Below, piece after piece: positions 5,737 to 12,608 of a stretch of 17,478 bases of DNA. The number at the start of each line of letters is the position of its first letter. Position 1 is the stretch's first letter. Location of the stretch: assembly GCA_910577685.1 (NCBI GenBank), contig CAJTOH010000058.1, forward strand, positions 1 to 17,478, read 5' to 3'. The translations under genes and the position numbers were made by a program. Below the pieces are notes generated by a model, which ran no database searches, was not told the origin of the DNA, and saw only the letters and a program-made list of their open reading frames with translations. The stretch comes from an uncultured Dorea sp. (lineage in GTDB: Bacteria; Bacillota; Clostridia; Lachnospirales; Lachnospiraceae).

Positions 5737-8193
5737 TTATATCTTAATTTCGTCTGAATTTGTAGTCTTTGGTATAAATTTTATTTCTTTTTTAGACAGT
5801 CCGACCACTACTTCCGAATCCCTCAAAACCTCTCCGTTCAGGATAGCCTCTGCAAGCCCGTCTTCCAACTGATTCTGCACCGCGCGGCGCAGCGGGCGGG
5901 CGCCGTATTTTTGGTCGGTGCCGGTCTCTACAATATGTTTCTTCACAGCGTCCCGGATAATAAGGCTGATTCCAAGCTGCTCTTTTGCCCGCGCGGTAAA
6001 CTCTTTACACAAAAGCCCCACAATCTTCTTCATCTGTTCTGTGTTCAGCGGGTGGAATACCAGAATCTCGTCAATCCGGTTCAGAAATTCCGGTCGGAAA
6101 ATCAGCTTAATCTCCTTCATGACATTTCCTTTCATCCGCTTATAGTCTCCCGCCGCATCTTCTTTGACATTAAAGCCCAGTTTTTTGGGGTCGATAATCG
6201 TCTGTGCGCCGGCGTTACTGGTCATGATGATGACCGTATTACGAAAATCTACCTTCCGCCCTTGGGAATCTGTGATATGCCCGTCGTCCAATACCTGTAA
6301 CAGGATGTTAAATACGTCCGGGTGCGCCTTCTCGATCTCGTCGAACAGAATCACAGAGTAAGGTCTTCTCCTTACCCGCTCGCTCAACTGCCCTCCGTCG
6401 TCATGTCCAATGTATCCCGGAGGAGCTCCGATCATCTTGGCAACGCTGTGCTTCTCCATGTATTCCGACATGTCTACCCGTATCATGGACTCTTCATTTC
6501 CGAAGAGAGCTTCTGCCAGCGCCTTGGAAAGCTCTGTCTTCCCGACTCCGGTGGGGCCGAGGAATAGGAAGGAACCGATGGGGCGTTTCGGGTCTTTAAG
6601 CCCCACTCTTCCCCGCTTGATTGCCTTCGCAACTGCTGTTACAGCCTCATCCTGCCCGATCACCCGCTGATGGAGTACCTTCTCTAACCTGTTAAGTCTG
6701 ACGCTCTCCGTCTCGGCAAGCCTCTGCACCGGAATCTTCGTCCATTGGGACACCACTTCTGCAATATCTTCCTCAGTCACAACAAGCTGCCTTTCCTGGT
6801 TCTTTTTGCGGAAACGCTTCTTCACCTGGGAAAGCTTCTTCTCCGCCGCTTCCTGCTCTTTGTGGATTTGGGATGCTTTGGGGATATCCCCCCTTCGGAT
6901 TGCTTCCTCTAACGCCGCGGTGAGTTCCTCCACCTCTGCCTCCATCCCGGCGATATTGTCCGGAAGCTTAAACCCTCGCAGGCTTACCTTGGAACATGCC
7001 TCGTCCAGCACGTCGATTGCCTTATCCGGCAGGAAACGGTCGTTCACGTAACGGCTCGCCAGTTTTACGGCGGCCTCTAGTGCATGCTCCTCAATCTCTA
7101 CGCGGTGATGGTCTTCGTATCTCTTCTTAAGCCCTTTTAGAATGTCGAGGCAGTGGTCTTCTGTGGGTTCTTCCACGGTGACCGGCTGAAACCTGCGCTC
7201 AAGCGCCGCGTCCTTTTCCAGATATTTTCGGTATTCTGTGATGGTAGTCGCGCCGATTAACTGCACTTCTCCTCTGGCAAGGGAGGGTTTCATAATGTTC
7301 GACGCGTTAATCGCCCCCTCCGCTCCCCCTGCGCCTATGATGGTATGCACCTCGTCCAGAAACAGGATGACGTTTCCGGCGGACTTCACCTCCTGCAGCA
7401 GACGCTTCATCCTCTCCTCAAATTCTCCACGGTATTTGGATCCGGCAATCATTCCGGCCAAGTCCATAGTCAGGATGCGTTTATCCTTCATCCCCTCCGG
7501 CACATTTCCAGCGGCAATCTTGGAGGCAAGCCCTTCAATGACAGCCGTCTTGCCCACTCCGGGCTCTCCCACAAGACAAGGGTTATTTTTCGTCCTTCTG
7601 CTCAGGACTTGAATTAACCGGTTGATTTCCTCATCTCTTCCGATCACCGGATCAAGACGCCCTTCTTCTGCCTGCGCGGTCAGGTCTGTGCCGAACTGCT
7701 CCAGCATCCCTTCCCTTTTTCTGCCGCCGCTTGTAAGCATCTCCTCTTGATATTCCTTCGGGTCGCCGCCTAGTACGGAGAAAATGTCCTGATAGATTTT
7801 CTGCATATTGATACTCAATGTGAGCAAAATACGGGTTGCCACACAGTCCGGATCCCTCAAAAGCGCAAGGAGCATATGTTCTGTCCCAATCTTGTCAGAC
7901 CGAAAATGCGCCGCCTCGACCTTACTCTCTTCCAAAATGTATTCAAGCCGCGGGCTGTTTTCCGGATGATGCGCTATAGCCGCCTCCCCTGCCGGGCAAA
8001 CAAGCTCATCCACCACTTTGCGGATGCTCTCCTCATCTACTCCATTCATACCCAGTACCTGGCCTGCAACGCCGGTATAGACCGCCCTAAGCCCAAGGAG
8101 CAGATGCTCCGTCCCGACATATGGGTGGTTGAGCTTCTTCGCCGTATCCCTCGCTATCTTCAATACCTTGTTCGCCTGTTCCGTATAATTCAT
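5737..8193 (-). CDS. clpC: ClpC, AAA+ unfoldase of the Clp protease
   Basis: ClpC is a hexameric ATPase that unfolds proteins for ClpP in the cytoplasm. The 818 aa match the usual ~810. Two Clp_N repeats occupy about 1-140. AAA1 has Walker A GEPGVGKT at 209-216 and Walker B LFLDE at about 277-281. A UVR-type middle domain lies at about 417-485. AAA2 has GPTGVGKT at 546-553 and LFDE near 616-619. An LGF tripeptide at 672-674 is the ClpP-docking loop, so this is a protease partner and not a ClpB disaggregase. AAAGGA precedes the start. It lies 26 bp after a GntR-type regulator. The ctsR-mcsA-mcsB genes that usually precede clpC are absent, and I see no CtsR heptad repeat or CIRCE element upstream. 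Confidence 0.97.
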   Translation of the reverse strand: MNYTEQANKVLKIARDTAKKLNHPYVGTEHLLLGLRAVYTGVAGQVLGMNGVDEESIRKVVDELVCPAGEAAIAHHPENSPRLEYILEESKVEAAHFRSDKIGTEHMLLALLRDPDCVATRILLTLSINMQKIYQDIFSVLGGDPKEYQEEMLTSGGRKREGMLEQFGTDLTAQAEEGRLDPVIGRDEEINRLIQVLSRRTKNNPCLVGEPGVGKTAVIEGLASKIAAGNVPEGMKDKRILTMDLAGMIAGSKYRGEFEERMKRLLQEVKSAGNVILFLDEVHTIIGAGGAEGAINASNIMKPSLARGEVQLIGATTITEYRKYLEKDAALERRFQPVTVEEPTEDHCLDILKGLKKRYEDHHRVEIEEHALEAAVKLASRYVNDRFLPDKAIDVLDEACSKVSLRGFKLPDNIAGMEAEVEELTAALEEAIRRGDIPKASQIHKEQEAAEKKLSQVKKRFRKKNQERQLVVTEEDIAEVVSQWTKIPVQRLAETESVRLNRLEKVLHQRVIGQDEAVTAVAKAIKRGRVGLKDPKRPIGSFLFLGPTGVGKTELSKALAEALFGNEESMIRVDMSEYMEKHSVAKMIGAPPGYIGHDDGGQLSERVRRRPYSVILFDEIEKAHPDVFNILLQVLDDGHITDSQGRKVDFRNTVIIMTSNAGAQTIIDPKKLGFNVKEDAAGDYKRMKGNVMKEIKLIFRPEFLNRIDEILVFHPLNTEQMKKIVGLLCKEFTARAKEQLGISLIIRDAVKKHIVETGTDQKYGARPLRRAVQNQLEDGLAEAILNGEVLRDSEVVVGLSKKEIKFIPKTTNSDEIKI

Positions 8194-8219
8194 GAATGTC
8201 CTTTCCTTTCCTTGTTCTG

Positions 8220-8594
8220 TTATATCCCGCCGTATTCCTCATAGATCTCGTCTACGAGGGCATGCACTTCTTCTTTTGAAATATTTTTACATCTTCCTCT
8301 TGCCAGCAGTACGCGAAGCTGTTCCTTCATCTCTAACAGAGCTCTTGCCTTATCCATGTCGATTGCTATGACTGCGCCTCTTCTTCGGTCAAGCTGAATG
8401 AAGCCTTCCTGCTTTAAGATAGAATATGCCTTGTTCACAGTATGCATGTTGATTCCTACCGTATTGGCAAGCTGGCGTACGGAGGGCAGAGAATCGCCCT
8501 CCTGAATCAGGTTCATGGCTATTCCCATGATAATCTGGTTCTGGAGCTGGATATAGAGCGCTTCATCGCTGTTAAAATCGATTTCTATCAGCAT
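8220..8594 (-). CDS. GntR-family transcriptional regulator, YtrA subfamily
   Basis: This short (124 aa) GntR protein has an N-terminal winged helix (about 10-75) with the family signature SLPSVRQLANTVGINMHTV. Its small C-terminal helical tail of about 45 residues is typical of YtrA-type regulators, which lack a large effector domain. I prefer ATG at 8594, with AAAGGTG 6 bases upstream; the in-frame GTG at 8603 lies inside that ribosome binding site. It is the first gene of the clpC transcript, 26 bp upstream of clpC. YtrA-type genes usually precede ABC transporter genes, so a place before clpC is unusual for the subfamily. A dyad over its own -35 box suggests autoregulation, which would also control clpC. 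Confidence 0.9.
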   Translation of the reverse strand: MLIEIDFNSDEALYIQLQNQIIMGIAMNLIQEGDSLPSVRQLANTVGINMHTVNKAYSILKQEGFIQLDRRRGAVIAIDMDKARALLEMKEQLRVLLARGRCKNISKEEVHALVDEIYEEYGGI

Positions 8595-8639
8595 TGATAT
8601 CACCTTTTCTTTTATGTCTTATTCTTTTGTTCTAGGCAT

Positions 8640-8668
8640 ACTATAACATAAATGTAGAGGGCTTACAA
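8640..8668 (-). promoter_or_regulatory. Promoter of the gntR-clpC transcript
   Basis: On the minus strand TTGTAA (8663-8668), a 17-base spacer and TATAGT (8640-8645) form a sigma-A promoter. The -10 matches 5 of 6 and the -35 matches 4 of 6. It lies 46 bp upstream of the preferred gntR start. One arm of a 12-bp inverted repeat covers the -35 box. Confidence 0.65.
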
Positions 8669-8686
8669 GACAAATTGTAAGCTCTC
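8657..8686 (-). promoter_or_regulatory. 12-bp inverted repeat: candidate GntR operator and/or dinB terminator
   Basis: Arms 8657-8668 and 8675-8686 pair over 12 positions (one G-U) around a 6-base loop; the inner sequence is CTTACAATTTGTCTTGTAAG. It begins 8 bases after the dinB stop codon, so it could end the dinB transcript, although no strong U-tract follows. The downstream arm carries the -35 box of gntR. That placement, and a size fitting a dimeric winged-helix regulator, suggest an autoregulatory operator. Confidence 0.5.
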
Positions 8687-8694
8687 CGGATCCC

Positions 8695-9915
8695 TCAACG
8701 TTTATCGTCCGGTACATTGCCCTTTATGTCCGAACCGCTCATGACAATACCCTCTCCATACTTCATCCGCACTTTCTCCAGCGCCTGATTGATTTTTTTA
8801 TTCTTCTCCCTCTTCGGATCAAACTGAAACTGCGGGTCAAAAATCGTCATCTGCTCCGGCTCATTCTCTTCTGCCAGCTTCGAACTGCGTATCCCCAGCA
8901 GCCTGATGGGAGTCTCGTCCCACAGCTCCCTAAACAGCAGAACCGCCTCTTCATAAATATCCTCATCCCGATTCGTCGCTCTCGCAAGCTGCTTCTGATG
9001 GGAAGAGCTTTCAAAATTATAATACTTAATCTCCACACTCAGCATCTTCGCCTTCTGTCCGGCGTTGCGCAACCTTCTTCCTACACTGGCGGCAAGCCTT
9101 TCCAGCACTTCTTTCGCCTCGTCCTCGGTAACCGCATCTCTGGAAAGCGTCGTAGAATTGCCGATCCCTTTGGCTTCTCCCGGCTCCGGCTCCACGGCCG
9201 CATTACCGATTCCATTCGCAAACTCCCAAAGCCTCCTCCCATGGCTCTTTAGATGCGGTTCCAAAAGTCTTGGGTCCATAACAGCCAGTTCACCTATGGT
9301 GAATATCCCTAGTTTACGCAAAATCTCCACGCTGGATTGACCCGCCATATAAAGCTCGGCTACCGGCAGCGGCCACATTTTTACCTGTATCTCCTCGGGG
9401 AACAGAGTATGTACTTTGTCGGGCTTTTCAAAATCTGACGCCATCTTAGCCAGAAGCTTATTATTGGAAATTCCGATATTTACCGTAAATCCAAATCTTC
9501 GGCTCACCTCATTTTTTATTTCCATCGCCCCTTCTACCGGGGAATGATAATTCTTCATATTCTCGGTAAAATCCATATAACATTCGTCCACGCTCACCTG
9601 CTCGATCATGGGCGTATAACTCTTTAGAAATTCCATCAGCCTGCCGCTGTACCTGCCGTACAGCTTATGATCCGGCGAAGCCGTCACAAGTCCCGGACAT
9701 TTACGGAAGGCATTGACAACCGGCTCTCCCGTCCGGATTCCGTACTTCTTCGCCGGGATGGACTTCGCCAGCACAATGCCGTGCCTCGACTTCTGATCTC
9801 CGCCGATAATGGCGGGAATCTTACGCAGGTCGCGCTTGCCGCCGTTCTTCAATTCTTCTACCGCAGTCCAGCTAAGATACGCTGAATTCACGTCTATATG
9901 AAAAATCACAGACAC
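8695..9915 (-). CDS. dinB: DNA polymerase IV (Y family)
   Basis: This is an error-prone translesion polymerase. The N-terminal HIDVNSAYLSW carries the first metal-binding Asp (D8). SVDECYMDF carries the second catalytic pair (about D110, E111). A helix-hairpin-helix thumb region follows (LGIFTIGELAVMDP), then a little-finger domain. QMTIF near the C-terminus fits the beta-clamp binding consensus. The start is probably GTG at 9915 (406 aa), 8 bases after GGAGGT; the upstream TTG at 9930 overlaps that site. The gene stands alone between ald and the GntR regulator. I see no LexA-box sequence upstream, so SOS control is not evident. Confidence 0.94.
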   Translation of the reverse strand: MSVIFHIDVNSAYLSWTAVEELKNGGKRDLRKIPAIIGGDQKSRHGIVLAKSIPAKKYGIRTGEPVVNAFRKCPGLVTASPDHKLYGRYSGRLMEFLKSYTPMIEQVSVDECYMDFTENMKNYHSPVEGAMEIKNEVSRRFGFTVNIGISNNKLLAKMASDFEKPDKVHTLFPEEIQVKMWPLPVAELYMAGQSSVEILRKLGIFTIGELAVMDPRLLEPHLKSHGRRLWEFANGIGNAAVEPEPGEAKGIGNSTTLSRDAVTEDEAKEVLERLAASVGRRLRNAGQKAKMLSVEIKYYNFESSSHQKQLARATNRDEDIYEEAVLLFRELWDETPIRLLGIRSSKLAEENEPEQMTIFDPQFQFDPKREKNKKINQALEKVRMKYGEGIVMSGSDIKGNVPDDKR

Positions 9916-9986
9916 CCAGACCACCTCCAACCTGTCTATATTTTATCATTATTAGAAAAAAAATAAATATATCACAGCAAAAAATT

Positions 9987-10027
9987 TCAGGCATATTTGA
10001 AAATAATTCATTCTCAAATATGCCTGA
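9987..10027 (-). terminator. Intrinsic terminator of ald
   Basis: A perfect 14-bp stem (9987-10000 with 10014-10027) encloses a 13-base loop and is followed on the minus strand by AATTTTTT. It lies about 55 bp past the ald stop codon and upstream of dinB, so ald is monocistronic and dinB needs its own promoter. Confidence 0.9.
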
Positions 10028-10082
10028 TCTTAACCTCAGCCTATATAACTTATACGCGGCGGCAGTTTATAATCACCGGTTA

Positions 10083-11204
10083 TTAACAAACCGCGACGCT
10101 CTTCGCATCCACGTACTCATAGCCTTCAAAACTGTCCGCCACATTCTTGCAGGTCAGTTTTCCGTCATAGGTGTTAATCGCGGAATAAATCGACTCATTC
10201 TCCTTACATGCCCGCTCAAGCCCCTTGTTCGCAATCTGCAGTCCGTAATTTAAGGTAGCGTTGGTCAGTGCAATCGTAGACGTCCTTGGAACCGCTCCCG
10301 GCATATTGCCGACACAGTAATGTACGATCCCGTCTACAATATAAATCGGATCGTCATGGTAGGTCATCCGAGTCGTCTCGCCGCATCCGCCCTGATCAAC
10401 GGCAACATCCACGAACACGGCTCCCGGTTTCATCTCTTTTAAGTATTTTTTCTTAAACAGCTTAGGCGCAGCCTTCCCCGGAATCAATACGGAACCGATT
10501 ACAAGGTCCGCCTCTTTTACGGAATTCTCAATGTTGGCGTCGTTGGATGCAAGGGTCTGAATCCTCGCTCCGAAAATATCGTCCAGATATGCAAGCCTCT
10601 GCAGATTAACGTCCAGAATCGTGACATTCGCTCCCATACCTACCGCTATCTTGCAGGCGTTGGTTCCTACGGAGCCGCCTCCAAGGATGACTACATTCGC
10701 CTTAGGCGTTCCCGGCACCCCGGCAAGGAGCACGCCTTCGCCTCCATAGATTTTCTCAAGGTACTTCGCGCCCTCCTGCACACTTAAACGTCCGGCAATC
10801 TGGCTCATAGGGGCAAGAAGCGGTAATCCGCCGTTTCGGTCCATCAATGTCTCGTAAGCAACGCCCTTCACCTTCGAGGCAAGCAGAGCGTCCGTCTGCG
10901 GTTGGTCAGCCGCAAGGTGCAGGTAAGTATAAAGGATGAGCCCCTCATGGAACAGCGGATACTCGTCCGGAAGCGGTTCTTTTACCTTAACCATCATCTC
11001 TACCGTGTCCCATACTTCTTTTGCCGTATCAAGCAGCACGGCGCCCGCCGCTTCGTACTCTGCGTCCGTAAATCCGGAACCCTTGCCGGCTCCCTTCTCA
11101 ATATAAACCTCGTGTCCTTCATTCACATAACTCTTCACATTGTCCGGTATCATTCCCACACGAAACTCATTGTTTTTAATCTCCCTGACGCTTCCAACCT
11201 TCAT
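10083..11204 (-). CDS. ald: Alanine dehydrogenase
   Basis: It catalyses NAD-dependent interconversion of L-alanine with pyruvate and ammonia in the cytoplasm. Visible family features are FRVGMIPDNV (substrate-binding Arg), VKVKEP (catalytic Lys), YLHLA (His), the Rossmann signature VILGGGSVGTNA, and the hallmark VDVAVDQGGCGETTRMTYHD followed by MPGAVPRTSTIALTNATL. The preferred start is ATG 11204 (373 aa) with GGAGG 9 bases upstream; the ATG at 11225 lies before that site. A strong terminator follows. An RpiR-family regulator is encoded divergently across an intergenic region holding several palindromes, so it is the obvious candidate regulator. The role is probably alanine use as carbon and nitrogen source, or redox balance. 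Confidence 0.96.
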   Translation of the reverse strand: MKVGSVREIKNNEFRVGMIPDNVKSYVNEGHEVYIEKGAGKGSGFTDAEYEAAGAVLLDTAKEVWDTVEMMVKVKEPLPDEYPLFHEGLILYTYLHLAADQPQTDALLASKVKGVAYETLMDRNGGLPLLAPMSQIAGRLSVQEGAKYLEKIYGGEGVLLAGVPGTPKANVVILGGGSVGTNACKIAVGMGANVTILDVNLQRLAYLDDIFGARIQTLASNDANIENSVKEADLVIGSVLIPGKAAPKLFKKKYLKEMKPGAVFVDVAVDQGGCGETTRMTYHDDPIYIVDGIVHYCVGNMPGAVPRTSTIALTNATLNYGLQIANKGLERACKENESIYSAINTYDGKLTCKNVADSFEGYEYVDAKSVAVC

Positions 11205-11308
11205 CTTTCTTAACCTCCATGCCATAATAAATATAATCGTTGCTGTTCGCCTGAAATGTTCCCTATAAACCTTATAAATCTGAATTTCCCGTATAACTCC
11301 TGCATCCC

Positions 11309-11326
11309 TTCCGGTTTATACCGGAA
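11309..11326. promoter_or_regulatory. Palindrome TTCCGGT-N4-ACCGGAA, candidate operator
   Basis: A perfect 7-bp inverted repeat with a TTAT centre stands out as GC-rich in AT-rich surroundings, about 105 bp upstream of the ald start. Its symmetry fits a dimeric regulator. It could also fold as a hairpin in the ald 5' leader. Confidence 0.45.
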
Positions 11327-11372
11327 CACTCACCTTTTTTGTGAATAAAATTTTTCAAATAGATATTTTTAA

Positions 11373-11386
11373 GAATAATATTATTC
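11373..11386. promoter_or_regulatory. Perfect 14-bp palindrome GAATAATATTATTC, candidate operator
   Basis: The sequence equals its own reverse complement over 14 bases. Related half-sites GAATAA (11343-11348) and TTATTCAATAA (11424-11434) lie nearby, which would suit cooperative binding by the RpiR-family protein encoded divergently. AT-rich DNA yields palindromes by chance, so confidence is limited. Confidence 0.4.
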
Positions 11387-11518
11387 ATTTATCTTTTTTA
11401 TAATACTACCATATGTCAGCATATTATTCAATAAAAGTTATTTTTTTCACAGATTTATTTAATTATACTTTAAAAACAAAATTGTATTTACAATTTTCCT
11501 TGCATATTTTCTTTATTC

Positions 11519-11554
11519 ATGCTTAAATCATAATATGCCCTTTATATTAAGCAT
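11519..11554. promoter_or_regulatory. Inverted repeat ATGCTTAA-N20-TTAAGCAT before the rpiR-family gene
   Basis: Perfect 8-bp arms at 11519-11526 and 11547-11554 have centres 28 bp apart. The site lies 30 bases upstream of the rpiR-family start, where the promoter should be, so it may be an autoregulatory site or a leader hairpin. Confidence 0.35.
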
Positions 11555-11584
11555 TGATAAATAGAAAAACTTCGGAGGTACTCT

Positions 11585-12442
11585 ATGAGCGAACTGAGCG
11601 AACTGATTCATAATGCCAATCTGACCAAGACCCAAAAAATGATAGCCAAATATATTCTGGACCATTCCGCCGACGCCTGTTTTATGACCTCTACGGAGAT
11701 CGCCCTGAAGCTGAACGTCAGTGAATCCTCCGTCATCCGTTTCAGCAGATCCTTAGGATTCGGCGGGTTTATGGATTTTCAGAAGATGCTGCGCAAGGAA
11801 TATCAGGACAAGGTTCTCAGTATATCCAATACCATCACCGTACCCGCCCAGCGAGTCGCAAAGCGCGCAAAGCTGGAACGAAATTCAGATTACATCAATC
11901 GACATTTTAAGAATGCCCTTCAAAATCTGGAAACCTTATTTACCACCAATACATTAGACGCGTTTGAGGATGCCGCCGACGTTATCGTTGCCGGTAAGCG
12001 TAAGTACATCGCGGCTTCCCGCGGCAACGCCTGTCTGGGAGACTATTTTCTTTTGTACCTGAAACATATTCTGCCCCATGTGACCTCCACCAACACGGCT
12101 GCCATAAGCCCCATTGACCACATGTGCAACATTACGAAAGAGGACTGCCTGATTGTTTTCAGTTTTCCGCGGTACTCCTCTTTAGACCGGGTGACTACGG
12201 AGATGGCCAAGGAAGCGGGTGCAAGTATAGTTGTGATTACGGATAAGCCCAGCGCTTTGCTGGCACAGTACGCAACCGTTCTGATTACGGTTCCGGTTGA
12301 CAGCAACGCCTTTTTTAATTCCCTGATTGGGCCTCAGTTTGTGGCGGAGATACTGCTGGATACCATCAGCCATAAGGTTAATGGTATTGAGAAGCGGTTG
12401 AAGAAAATTGATAAATATCTGGATAAGCTTGGGATATACTAA
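11585..12442 (+). CDS. MurR/RpiR-family transcriptional regulator
   Basis: This 285 aa regulator has an N-terminal HTH_6 domain (about 1-77), with the family hallmark SSVIRFSRSLGFGGFMDFQK, and a C-terminal SIS domain (about 105-250) with SRGNACLGDYF and VFSFPRYSSLDRV segments. SIS domains usually sense a phosphorylated sugar or similar metabolite, which fits poorly with alanine, so the effector is uncertain. The start has CGGAGG 8 bases upstream. It is the only plus-strand gene in the window and is divergent from ald across palindrome-rich DNA. Control of ald and of itself is a reasonable inference from position. A bidirectional terminator follows. Confidence 0.92.
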   Translation: MSELSELIHNANLTKTQKMIAKYILDHSADACFMTSTEIALKLNVSESSVIRFSRSLGFGGFMDFQKMLRKEYQDKVLSISNTITVPAQRVAKRAKLERNSDYINRHFKNALQNLETLFTTNTLDAFEDAADVIVAGKRKYIAASRGNACLGDYFLLYLKHILPHVTSTNTAAISPIDHMCNITKEDCLIVFSFPRYSSLDRVTTEMAKEAGASIVVITDKPSALLAQYATVLITVPVDSNAFFNSLIGPQFVAEILLDTISHKVNGIEKRLKKIDKYLDKLGIY

Positions 12443-12506
12443 TTGTAAAATGCAGACGTGTATTCCTATGCAGGTTACTTTCTTCCGATTTAAAGATAAA
12501 TAGATA

Positions 12507-12551
12507 CCCCGCAGAATTCCGTGCCGTTCGGCGCTGACAAATTCTGCGGGG
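12507..12551. terminator. Bidirectional terminator between convergent genes
   Basis: Perfect 12-bp arms (12507-12518 CCCCGCAGAATT; 12540-12551) enclose a 21-base loop that holds a smaller hairpin (GCC-GTTC-GGC). Flanking GAT/ATC lengthen the stem across one mismatch. A T-rich run (TATCTATTTATCTTT) follows on the minus strand and CTCTATTTAC on the plus strand. It lies 64 bp past the rpiR-family stop and 57 bp past the stop of the convergent ATPase gene, so it could end both transcripts. Confidence 0.8.
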
Positions 12552-12608
12552 CATCTCTATTTACAACGGAAATAATTATTTTTATCGTACTGAATAAAGG
12601 TTCCCCTT

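Larger units (their letters stand above)
11226..11584. other. Divergent ald / rpiR-family control region
   Basis: About 360 bases without a gene, very AT-rich, must hold the promoters of both divergent genes. I could not assign a single clear promoter to either side. On the plus strand TTGCAT (11500-11505) with TTAAAT 17 bases later is possible. On the minus strand TTGAAT near 11425-11430 with TAGTAT is possible. Three palindromes are listed separately. Confidence 0.5.
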
